Source of the DNA: Polychytrium aggregatum
Lineage: Eukaryota; Chytridiomycota; Chytridiomycetes; Polychytriales
Length of the DNA stretch: 43,468 nt
NCBI RefSeq assembly: GCF_025602895.1
Contig: NW_026516437.1
Coordinates: 1 to 43,468, forward strand
Reading direction: 5' to 3'
Each line of letters begins with the position of its first letter. Position 1 is the first letter of the stretch. The translations under genes and the position numbers were made by a program. The notes below the pieces were generated by a model. The model had not been told where the DNA came from, made no database searches, and saw only the letters and a list, made by a program, of their open reading frames with translations. Below, piece by piece: positions 1 to 9,623 of the stretch.

Positions 1-418
1 CATGGCCTTCAGTACATTCATATTTCGGCTGGCTGGCCAGTGGGGAGATCACACTCAGGGCAATTGACAGTCACAGCCATGGTGCTGGTCGTAATTGCGC
101 ATATCCGATAGCCGGGCGTTCTGCCTACGGTCGCCGGCACGGGCTCTAATGACTCGCTTCGTCTGTTATATATCATCCTCCGCGCCCAGGCTATTTCGGT
201 AGACCTTCCCGAGCTCATCAAACGCTTCCCTCAGAACACACCCACGGTCCCACAAATCTTCCAGAATCCTTTCGAGAACTTTGCCAGCGTCGAAGGGACA
301 CATGGAAACCCTAGCGACTCCGTCTCCTGAGCAACTGTGGAATTGGGGTGGGTTCGGTCGGTCGGCCAGTGCGGAGTCATTGCTCCTTCCATTCCAAACT
401 CGCTTGCACAGCGCTTGA
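1..418. other. Left-edge stretch without a recognisable gene
   Basis: No convincing coding sequence is seen. One plus-strand frame near 190-290 contains DLPELIKRF followed by PFENFASVEG. This could faintly echo the helical region that precedes the EH domain in EHD proteins, but it is broken by stops and too weak to call. A minus-strand reading at 166-519 looks helical but has no family resemblance. Confidence 0.3.
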
Positions 419-841
419 CGCTGCATCACTGCCTCGCTAACGTGGTCGCTGCGGATAGAGTCGATCGACCGCAAAGCGTTGTTGAATCGATTCGCTGCCC
501 TTAGTCCCGTGGATGGCAAGCTCTCCGGGGCTGTGGTGCGTCCGGTACTCCAGGCGTCTCAGCTCGACAATGGCACACTCGCCAGATTTGGAAGCTCGCC
601 GACTGGACTCAAGGTGAAGCTGCTACGATATTGATGGATTGCTGGCTCACCACCTTGAACGAGCTGATAAAGCCAGAGCGACACGCTGACGCACTTTCCA
701 TATCGCTTGGGACACCAGATGGATATTTGGATTCAGACGAGTTCATCGTTGCAATGTGGCTCGCCGAAATCAAGACCAAGGGCTGGGCCAGAGATCCCCG
801 ATGCCCTTCCACCGACCCTGGTCCCGCATCGGCGCTTCTAG
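419..841 (+). pseudogene. EH-domain remnant, EHD-family-like C-terminus, frameshifted
   Basis: Read across frames, the stretch reproduces a C-terminal EH domain, a module that binds NPF peptides in endocytic proteins. The first piece (about 480-585) reads RFAALSPVDGKLSGA then SQLDNGTLA. The second, one frame away (about 581-613), reads IWKLADWTQ. After a possible intron starting GTGAAG at 614 comes DGYLDSDEFIVAMWLAEIK (about 720-775). The last, again in another frame, is PEIPDALPPTLVP and ends in a stop at 841. In EHD proteins the EH domain is also C-terminal and ends in a similar LPxxLVPP stretch, so an EHD ATPase relative is the best guess. At least two frameshifts are needed, near 580 and near 778. 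No GTPase-like dynamin module is visible upstream. Either this is a decayed fragment or the assembly has local indels; the cleanly spliced neighbours favour decay. Confidence 0.55.
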
Positions 842-1249
842 CACCAACCGACATGGGGTGCTTTGCTCGAAAGCTTGCCGATGTGAACAGTGCGCGTGTG
901 TTCCCATGTATCGGGGTTGGGTATAGGTCAAGAGCAGCGATCGGAATGACATGGTCGAGTCGACAAAGAATTCTATTTGCGATTACTTCCGCGGGATACC
1001 TGGCAACCAGGACGACTCAGCAGCGATGGAGGGATCATAGATTGAGGAGTATGGTGGGATGTCTTGGAGGAGGGCAACGGGTGGGGTGAGAGTGAGTTCA
1101 GGAGAGACGGATGGATGGAAATGAATAGATGGGAGCCGGTGCAGGGGCAAAGATGGCGAAGTGGATGTAGATGTGCATGAGGACCAGCAAAGGGTTCCGG
1201 TAGCTGCGATGGATTGGGCGATCTTGTGCGCCGACTGACTACGGCACGC
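842..1249. other. Intergenic stretch
   Basis: This lies between the EH-domain remnant and the 3' end of the minus-strand phosphodiesterase gene. It is G-rich on the plus strand with short ggatgg-type repeats around 1106-1130. I see no coding or RNA gene. Confidence 0.5.
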
Positions 1250-4018
1250 TTAGGCCCGGCACTTGTGGGTGTGGTTGCTGGGACCAGGGGGCCAGTTGAA
1301 GTTGTCGCTGGCGGCGTTCTTGAGGTAGTTCTCGCGGCACTTGAGCAGCAGGATGCTGGGATCGTGAAGGAATTTCATACCATGGTTAGTATTTTGTGGC
1401 ATGTTGACTGCACAGCAATCTGACCAGGGCTATCGACCAGCTCTAGATCATCGCAGAGGGGGACCTTGTTGTCTTCCAAAAATGCAACTTACGTGTTGTA
1501 CTCGTCGCGGAGCTGGTTGGCCTCGGCCTGGTTCTCGATGAACATGGCGTCAGTGCCCATGGCGTAGTGCTGGAAGAACTCGTCACGCTTGTTCTGGGGG
1601 CAGGGGACAGGCTTGTAGTGGAGCGAGTTCATGTCAAAGTCCTTGGGGATGGAGGACATGCAGCCTAGAGCGGGCATGGAGGAGAGTAAAGAGATGTGTT
1701 GGTAACTTGAGCGACAGAGATCGAGGTCGCGCCGACGGAATGCGAGCAGACTTACTGTAGGAGAGCGACTGGCGAGAGTCGTAGTAGGTGTAGGGGTAGT
1801 AGTAGAGGCCGCGCTGGTGGATAGCCGCAACGAGGCTCTGCGAGAGTGAAAAGCGGAATTAGCCCGATGGACAAGATTTGATGGAGCGGACGTCAAACTC
1901 AGCCAGGCAAGCATTGCATCTAATTCGGCTTGGGCTACTCACGGCGGGCTCAATGATATCGCGGGCTGAATAGGAGCAAGGGTAGATTGCGAGAGAGATG
2001 TTAGTTTGAGGCCATGAAAGAGCTGATGCTCGGATGGACGCTGCAGCTCATCTGTCTGTCCCGCTCGACACTCCCGATCGACACTCACGGTCGTAGCCGG
2101 GGTAGACGAGGGCGGTGCGGGACTCATCGTAGATGTTGATGTTGTAGGACTGGAGGATATACAGAGGCTCGCCGTCGTCTGCGCAAGAAGAAAAATTAAG
2201 ACCAGATGTCAGCAATTCAAAATGTTGGTCGGCATCAATGGGCCCGAGGGATCAGCCCGCCACCAAGGCAACATGGAGCTGTCGGCAAGATCGCGATAGT
2301 GCAAGATTGAAACTGGGACTCACAGGTGGCATCCTTCCAGGGGCCAACGTAGATCCTGGTAAAGGAGAGACTCGATGGTCAGCCGGTGTGTTGTACGGAT
2401 TGGTTTGAGATGTACCTCTGATTTGCACAGCACCACACTTACTGGTTGCCGGTTTCCTTGGCGACGGCGGCAACAGCATCCAGGCCCTTGTTGGTGAGAG
2501 CCCACCAGTTGGCATCGACGAGGAAGAGCAGGCCGCGGAACATGCTCTGGTTGGGGTAGGTGCGGGCGAGGTACTCGATGGTGGCCCACTCTGTGGACAG
2601 CCGATTGCGCTGTTAGGATCGAGTCTGGATCGAGTCTGGCTGAGTGGCGATCGTCAACAGCCAGCCGACAAAGATACTCACCGAAGCACTGGATGATGAC
2701 AGGGTGGTTCTTGGTGGGGAGACCGAGCTTCTTCAGAGTGGCGATGGTGGACTCTTCGGCGCGGAACTCGTAGTTGCTGGGCCACTTGCCGCCAGGGACA
2801 GCATTGTCAAAGTAGTTGATGGCGGAGAGGTCGGTTTTGTTGAGGACCTGGGTGTCTGGCGGGGTGATATCGGCGAACACGTCAGTTGCGGTGTGCACCC
2901 GCAGAAGCCCCGGGCCGACCGCGATCAATGAGGGGGAGAGGTTGCAAGATGTGCATGTGACTTACTGTGGTAGAAGGACGACTTGATCTCGGGAATGAGT
3001 CCAGTCATGGTGTTGGTCAGGGCCGAGACGTTCATGACGGTCTGGTAGTACTCTTCGATGGTGAGCATGGGGAAGAGGTGGTTGTAGAACTTGGGGCGGT
3101 CTGCACAAAGGAATCAACATCAACATCAACATCTGCAATCCCATCCATAGTGCTGCCATCTGTCGGGGGCAACGGATCCAAAGTCGGGGTCGACAGTGGG
3201 CAGAGCGACTCACAGGTCATGGCGGCGTTCTGGATGATGAAGGCGTGATCCTTGATCTCCTTGGCGGTAAAGTCGCTGACCCAGTAGGAGGCGTTGATCT
3301 GCTGGTACTGATCCTCCTTGGTGACCCACTGCAAGCCAACGCAATGACAGGAAATGGCAGCTAGTGAGCAGGTGCCAACAGCGATCGCGGGACTGTCGAC
3401 GGCGAGACGAGATGAAGCAGATACAAGGAACCACACTTACGCGGCTTCGGTCCTTGCCGGTGAAGAAAGGGTCCGAGATATCAAGGCCAGGGTTGAGGAA
3501 GAGGTCGTGGTTGGCCATGGCGACGCCGTCCTTGGAGAAGGTAATATCGGGCTCGGTGTACTGGCGGTAGCGAGTGATGGATCAGCATACAGCTTCGCGT
3601 CTGGCTGGCTGGGCAGTTATCCAGCGAGCATGGGCTGATGGAAGCCGATCGGGTCGGGCGATACTCACGTCGCAGTTCTGGAGGACAGACTCCCAGTAGG
3701 CGCCAGCACTTTCCTCGGGGAGGTGGAAGCGAGAACCACGATGGCAGACGTTCAGGGTGGGCTTGCCATCGAGGGTTTTCCAGCACTTGCTGGGGATGGG
3801 CCAGACCTGGCGGGGCAGTATGCAATGGCATCGTCCTATGAGAATCTCGGGTGGCAATAGCAGCAGAGCCGGGCCGAGCGAAACACATTGCAGACACGAT
3901 GGAATCGACAGGACTGTACCTTGCCTTCGGCTCCAACCTGAGGGCCAGAGACAACCCAGGCAGAGACGCTGGTGGCAGCAACGAGGGCGGCAGCGGCGGC
4001 AGAGAGAATCAGCTTCAT
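1250..4018 (-). CDS. Secreted glycerophosphodiester phosphodiesterase family protein
   Basis: Predicted extracellular or cell-surface phosphodiesterase of the GDPD (PI-PLC-like TIM barrel) family, which hydrolyses glycerophosphodiesters. Exon 1 (3920-4018) starts MKLILSAAAAALVAATSVSA, a typical signal peptide. Exon 2 carries NVCHRGSRFHLPEES, the HRG...PE signature. Exon 3 carries YTEPDITFSKDG and ANHD, supplying the metal-binding Glu/Asp and second catalytic His. Later exons contain EEYYQTVMNVSAL, KWPSNYEFRAEES, LLFLVDANWWALTNKG and a Cys-containing tail ending HTHKCRA. I count about 13 exons in 2.8 kb, approximately: 3668-3807, 3443-3562, 3217-3330, 2966-3100, 2682-2857, 2443-2592, 2323-2352, 2090-2178, 1944-1965, 1755-1836, 1493-1664 and 1250-1352. 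The last junction checks in phase (donor GTAAGT at 1492, acceptor after TACTAAC). Substrate is not predictable. All key GDPD motif residues are visible. Confidence 0.85.
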
Positions 4019-4082
4019 TTCGATGCAGATGGCGGCGGAAGAGCTGGGCGTGAAGAGACTTTTCCCCCCGAGCAGAATGCCA

Positions 4083-4092
4083 CCTTTTATCT
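4083..4092 (-). promoter_or_regulatory. TATA-like element upstream of the GDPD gene
   Basis: On the minus strand this reads AGATAAAAGG, about 65 bases upstream of the start codon at 4018. Spacing and sequence fit a TATA box, but this is a short motif and no transcript start is known. Confidence 0.35.
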
Positions 4093-4625
4093 ACTTGCAG
4101 TCTCGGAGGCGGCAAACAGGTACTCGACAGCACGCGCCGGCTGATCGAACCTTGGGTTTCAAGCAGGACTGCGTGCTGGTGGCCTGCCCGCCCTGTCCCG
4201 AACCTGTTCGCTGGCATGTGGAAGCAGCGCGCTCGCCCACCAGGCCCACCAGGCCCACCAAGTCGACCAAGCCCACTCGCAGAAGTGTTTGCGCTGTGGG
4301 CTGGCTGCGCTGGCCCACTCACCCCACCACCACAAAGATACTCGGCGAACGACCTTCTGTGATGGAGACGCCTCGGCTGGCATCGATTCGCACGCCCTCC
4401 TCTGTTTGTCTCGGCCGACCAGCCCATCCATCGCGTCGGCGCAATTGGACATACATCCCCATTCCAAACAAGGCAGACAAAGAAGCACGCAGATTGCATC
4501 TCGCATCCACGCGCCCTCGCAACAGCCGGTTTCTTTGTCGGTGTGACAACCAAAGGCGCGCGTGCTCCCGTGGAGGCTGTGCTTACAGTCTATCCAGAAA
4601 AAAACGGGACAGTTCCTTTCTGGCT
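4093..4625. other. Intergenic stretch with a short CAGGCCCAC repeat
   Basis: This lies between the GDPD promoter side and the 3' end of the Fanzor remnant. Around 4237-4262 the plus strand repeats CAGGCCCAC about 2.5 times. Long open frames here have no family features and look like chance readings of GC-rich DNA. If the Fanzor once had a guide-RNA region, its 3' flank would fall near 4500-4625. I cannot recognise one by eye. Confidence 0.4.
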
Positions 4626-5290
4626 TCAGATGCCCGCTGACTGACTTGTAGGCCCAGCGGGTAGGCCATGGCATTGCACTCCTGTCTTCGTTGGCAATCG
4701 CTTTGTTTTTGTTGGTTTGGGAAGCACAGTCTTGAATACACTCGGTCGATCTCCTGTGGCGATGATCGACTGGCATACCGAGATCATGTTCCTGGCTGCA
4801 TTGATGTCTCGATCCCACAGCGTATGGCAGCTTGCACAGCTCCGGACAAAGTGTGGTTTCTCGATATCAAGATACTCGGGTGACTCGAGTCGTTTGGCTT
4901 CCCGACAATGTGAGCATACCTGGGATGTGTTGAACTCGTTCACCGAGCACACATGGATCTTGGAGACGGATGGGTCTGGTGGTCGTCTCTGGTGGTGGTG
5001 GAATTGCTCGAAATACTTGGCAAACCTGAGTCTCCTGGGACTGGATGCCTATCCCTTCCCTTGCTTCCAGGAGGCATTCCCAAAGGCAATCACCACTTCG
5101 GTCTCCTTGGACATACTTGCTTGGCCATGAATGCGATGAGTGGGTGGGTGTATTCAGGTTCCAGAAAAAACACTGTCATGGCCCAAAACGGGGTGTTCCC
5201 ATTTCATTTTGGAAACGCTGTAGTCCACACCCCCACATTGCATCGACGAGGCCATGTATGGTCGTGTTTCAGACTCATGCTGGTGCTGCC
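4626..5290 (-). pseudogene. Fanzor (eukaryotic TnpB-like RNA-guided nuclease) remnant, 5'-truncated
   Basis: The open 3' part (4626-4970) reads VCSVNEFNTSQVCSHC, then RSCASCHTLW and DRDINAARNM. This is the RuvC-II Glu, a CxxC...CxxC zinc ribbon and the RuvC-III Asp in the order and spacing of TnpB and Fanzor. Just upstream (about 4970-5110) the same frame reads VVIAFGNASWKQGKG, an in-frame TAG, then RRLRFAKYFEQF. This matches the beta-strand plus GN-S segment before RuvC-II. Further up, in a shifted frame, is LEPEYTHPLIAFMAKQ (about 5107-5175), with a TGA before it. The first RuvC Asp and the N-terminal half are missing, because the PDE gene ends at 5345. It is therefore a dead 5'-truncated copy. 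The open C-terminal third might be expressed by chance, but would lack nuclease activity. Confidence 0.75.
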
Positions 5291-5344
5291 CAGATCCACA
5301 CGTCGTTTCCAGAGCATTTGCACTGGCAGGCTCGGCCCGCGGGC

Positions 5345-8300
5345 TCAGTGTGATGGCTGGTGGATCTCGTAGGGAACGTTGCTGTCCATCAGCACCTTCC
5401 ATCGGCTCTGGTTCGCCAAGACAGAGTCGTACAGCGGCTGGACCTCCGGCACCAGTTTCGCCAGCAGCGCAAAGGCCGGGGCGACTATGGCACCATAAAA
5501 CTCGAACTGCATCTTGGGAATCTTGCTCGTGTTGCTGCGGTCCATCAGCGGTGATGAGAACGGTAGCCCCAGGGCACGCTCTTTGTCGCCCTGTTCAAAG
5601 AACTCCGAGTATCTGCCGTGCGGAGAGGCAAGCACCATCGTCAGCCACACTGCAGTGCTCGAATCGGGTTGCTTGCCGGTGCAGAATCAATCGCGTGACA
5701 AACGACAGGCGGCGACGAGAAGGACGGTACCCACACTTGGTCTGCCGTGTGCTGGGAGCCCTCCCACCGCTTTGTCATTGACGATAGGTCTGAGCAGGTC
5801 ATTATGAGCCCCCGGAGCTGTGAATCATGAGGCTGTCAGTATCTCCGCGATGGACAGGAATCTCAACCCTTGCCCGTTTCACACCAAATACGACCGCCAC
5901 ACCATCCACTTCCGCCGCAGTTGCACTACTGCTCGCGAGCCGATGCCCTCTGAACAAACTCACGAGCTCGCGGTGCTGAGAGTCGGCTTTGTTGTAGCAA
6001 CCCTCGAGTGCCTCGGTCGGCTTTCGGTTCTTGAAGTACAGTGCCAAATCAGTCGCGAGGATGCCATGCTCAAAGGTCTTGAGACAGCGCTGATATTCGT
6101 TGGGGCTGAGCCGCTCAAAGATGTTGTGGTGCGGTGTGTTGAGAATCGTCATGGCGTGGTTGAAGTGATGACGCTCCATCGTCGAGGTCGAGTAAAAGTC
6201 GGCCAAGGCAGTATGCGCCGACTTCTGGAAGGCATTGTTGGTGCCGCGGTGGTCAATGTCGTGGTTGAAGGCCGCCAGCAACATCGAAAACTCTTCGATT
6301 TCCTCGAGGTACTTTCTGGAGATCCCTGTCTTGGCCAAGTAGTAGATCGCATGCGACACGGCAACGGCATGGGTAAAGTTGTGGTACGCATTGTCGCGGT
6401 AGTTGCGACGGATGGTCAGCGCATACGTCAGCAGCTTCTGGTCCGAGATTTCGTACTTTTGCGGGTATCCTAGGTCCTTGAACATCTGCAGCATGATGTA
6501 GACGAGGGCATCGTTGAGGTGGTAGTCGTGCGCATCAAAGAGCGGCGAGGCCAGATCATCGAACTGCATCTGCACTCCTTGGCGCTCCATCGACGCTTGA
6601 AAGGCGTGCACCTCCTCTGGCTTGGAAGTGACGTGGTAGGACATCAGCTCCATCGTGACGCTCAGCATGTTGCGGTGGTTCTTGAGGGAGCTCATGAGCA
6701 AACTCTTGTGGATCGCAAGGCCGCAAAACACCGAGAAGGCCATGAACACCTCTTCATCCTCCACCGTAAAGTAAGGCATTTCCAGCTTGTTGATGAGAGT
6801 GGTGACGCCGATGACTTTTTGGTTCTCGGGCCCGCAGATTGGCACGCAGAGCATGCTCTTTGTGCGATATCCCGTCTTGATGTCGATTGCGTTGTTGAAT
6901 CGCGGGTCGTCATAGACATCCTTGATGTTCATGATCTTCCCGCTCGTGGCAACGTACCCGGAGATGCCGCGGTTGATGGGAACCGCAAATCGGGATTTTG
7001 TTTCTTGTGAATCGAACACGGCAGAATAGAGCTGGAGAGGATCATGGCGGCCGTGAGCCATGGGATCACACTAAAGCCGCGTGGCTGGCGCAGGTTCGCA
7101 TCTGCTCCGACCAAATCGATGCGCTGCTGCTGCTGCTGGAGTGACTCTCATGCACCACCCCACGGGCTTGGTCTCATCGGCCACTCTCGATGCCAAAGTG
7201 AATACTAATGTCCGTGGCCCGTCCTTCTAGCTAGGTGCTTACCTCCTGCTTCTCCTCGTCGACTATGAACAGGCTTGCTTTGTCGGCCCCGACCAGATCG
7301 CGGCCATGCAAGATGATCTTGCCGGCGAGGGATTCGAGCTCGTCCTCGCCATAGAGGCTCTGGGCGAGCTCGAGCAGGACCTTGGCCTTCTTGGCCTCGG
7401 TCTGAGCGGTCTCATACAGCTTCTTGTTGGACTGGGCCATCTCACTGGCCTCCTTTTCTTTCTGCTCCATTCGCTGGTAAACCTGGGCATTGTTGACGGC
7501 AATGCCGACCAGAGCCAGAAAGTCCCGGAAGGCATCGCAGTCTTGGGTAGTAAAGCACTGCCACCGCTCGCCTGGCTTGAGCGGCACTGTGGGGTCTTCT
7601 TTGTTGATGAGCGAGGCCACACCCAGCAGCTCGGGCTTGCCAGAGGCGGGCGACCGGGCAGTGCCCCAGATGGGCATGCACAAGATAGTGTTGGTTTTGA
7701 AGCCGGTCATCCGGTCCGTTTCAGAGTTGAAGCGCGGACTGGTTGGAGCAGCGATAGTCGGGCCCAGAGGACAGTTGAGTCCCAGCAGCCAGTCCGATGC
7801 ATCTTCCATTCCACCATTCCACCATTCCACCATTCCACCATTCCACCATTCCACCATTCCACCACTCCACCATTCCACCATTCCACCATTCCACCATTCT
7901 ACAGGCCTGGTCAGGGTGTTGTCGGTCGACAGCTCGCCGCCTGCTTCCCCTTCTCTCCGCCTCGTTGTCTCTCACACCATCCTCGCGGACTCGACCACTT
8001 ACTCGCTGTAGGCGTCTTCAATATTGAGTCCCCTTCCAGTCTCAGCGACAATGCCCGCAATGCCCTTGCCGACGGGGAAGCGGATCTCGGGGTTCTTGAC
8101 GGTCATGTAGGTCGGAAAGGCCTCTTCGGTGCTCTCCGACCCATCCACGTCCGACCCAAGAAATACGCTCGAGCATGACTTGAGATAGATGGGCCTGACC
8201 GGGCTCGGAGCCAGGCTTGAGGCGGCAGTCGGGGTTCCGTTGATCGGGATATGCCGGTCAGAAAGACCCTTCTCAAGCGGTCTGCGACTCCCCTCGATGC

Positions 8301-8925
8301 TGCTGTTGGATTGGTGAGAGGGCAGCGAGCTGCGAGGCATTTCCGGGACCAAGATCTGCTCGCCCGCAGCCTCGGACAGCGCCATGCATGAGTTGGAAGG
8401 GTCATTGACCAGCCCCAGATCGAAGGCGGTCGAGTAAAGCTCGTTCCTCTCTTTATCCAGCAGAAACACGGAGCAGCGCTGGGCCTTGACGACGAGCAAG
8501 GCATACGAAAGCACCCGCTCGATGATGGTGGGCAGGTTCAGGGACGAGTACACCGTCCGAGCAATCTCAAAGAAGACGTCGGGCGAGTGCAGCGGCGAAG
8601 GCTTGACGTCGACCCCGTCGGCGGGGCCCAAGAGATTGAATGAAGATGCATGGCTGCGGATCTGCGACGGATTGATATCCTTTGGGCTGTTGACGCTGAG
8701 GCCAGACGAGCATCTGCCTACGAGCGGCGAGCTGGTGTATTGGGCATTGAGCTTGGGGGACGGGCATCCTGGCGGCTTGCCTTTCACCATGGGTTCCAAC
8801 TCGCGGACGATGGCCGCCGCCGACTGGGGATTGGAATACAGCCAAGCCCGAACGTCGCTCTCGGTGATGTTGGGGATGGGCTTGGCCGGCGGCCGCTTGA
8901 GATCGGGAGACGAGCCTCTATCCAT
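5345..8925 (-). CDS. GAF-GAF class I 3',5'-cyclic nucleotide phosphodiesterase
   Basis: Hydrolyses cAMP and/or cGMP; probably soluble and allosterically controlled by cyclic nucleotide binding to its GAF tandem. Five exons join in phase: 8003-8925, 7243-7738, 5964-7031, 5735-5817 and 5345-5612, giving 945 aa. The start is the ATG at 8925 (MDRGSSPDLK). GAF-A spans about residues 115-370; its NK...F...D motif ends in DC rather than DE. GAF-B spans about 427-580 and has an intact NKxxxxxFxxxDE motif (NKLEMPYFTVEDE). The HD catalytic domain (about 640-930) has YHNFTHAVAVSH, NHDIDHRGTNN, MTCSDLS and EFFEQGDKER. All metal ligands and the substrate Gln (KMQFEF) are therefore present. The plan matches animal PDE2/5/6/10/11-type enzymes. 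Exact nucleotide preference cannot be read from sequence. Confidence 0.93.
7805..7900. repeat. 9-bp minisatellite (CCATTCCAC)n within PDE intron 1
   Basis: About ten tandem copies of CCATTCCAC, with one CCACTCCAC variant near 7861, lie inside the 264-bp intron 7739-8002. The intron is supported by GTAAGT and CCAACCAG signals and by an in-phase GA/T join giving AYSDPRFN, the expected GAF sequence. The unit is a multiple of three, so the intron looks open on the minus strand (repeated WWNGGMVEW), which could mislead gene finders. Confidence 0.9.
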
Positions 8926-9623
8926 GACTGCAGAATGAGAGCCGGTTCTGAGCGCGGAGATGAGTCGGGAACGGCAAATCCAGACCGACAAGGCCAAGAT
9001 CGAATGAACCGATGGGGGCAAATGTTCCAGTGGAGAAGGAAAGAGCGGCCGAAAGTGCCAGCATCCAAGAGCGGCCCTCGCCGGCCCGACAGAGGCAGCA
9101 TTCAATCAGATACTGGCACCGACCCAGACGAGTCGAGCTCCTACAGCGTGCCGAGCGAAATGGTGTGTCCTATTGCTGTAAAGGACCGATTGTTACGTTG
9201 CCGTCAGGCTCCTACCATTGTGCGGCTGATTGGCCGGCGAGCGCCGATTCGCTCGGCTCACTCCACATCCTTGCGATGGAAACCTGTTGCCCAAGCCGCC
9301 CCACACAGCTTGGACATGGTAACGATGGGCGGCGCGTGAGTATTAAGGACGGGAAAAGAGCCAACCCTGGTGCAAACGAGGGTTTCTCGCTTCATTTTCG
9401 GAAGCTCATTGACTGAGCGCACTCGGATGGATCCATGCCAGCCGCTCATGCTAGATTACCACTATGGGCGATAGACAAGTGTGTATTCTGGCAAAGACAG
9501 CGGCGATCAGCGACCTCATATTCGGGGAGTGGTGTGCGTCCCGTTTCATTGTGAAGACGCATTAGTGCTCGCTCTTGACACGGGCCCCTCTTTGGCCGTG
9601 GCCCGAGGCAATATCTGTGTTGG
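8926..9623. other. Intergenic and promoter side of the PDE gene
   Basis: No gene is recognised. On the minus strand a CCAAT pentamer occurs near 9228 and could serve the PDE promoter, but single pentamers are common by chance. The 3' end of the neighbouring Gln-rich gene may reach into the right end. Confidence 0.4.

Noticed and set aside
166..519. 117-aa minus-strand frame with a helical-looking end
   Set aside because: It overlaps the EH-domain remnant on the opposite strand. No family resemblance, and composition could arise by chance.
3582..4553. 323-aa minus-strand frame
   Set aside because: It overlaps GDPD exons 1-3 and introns in the wrong frame and contains low-complexity Gly/Arg runs only.
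7306..8178. 290-aa plus-strand open frame
   Set aside because: It is antisense to the GAF exons of the PDE and to its intronic minisatellite, with no independent protein features.
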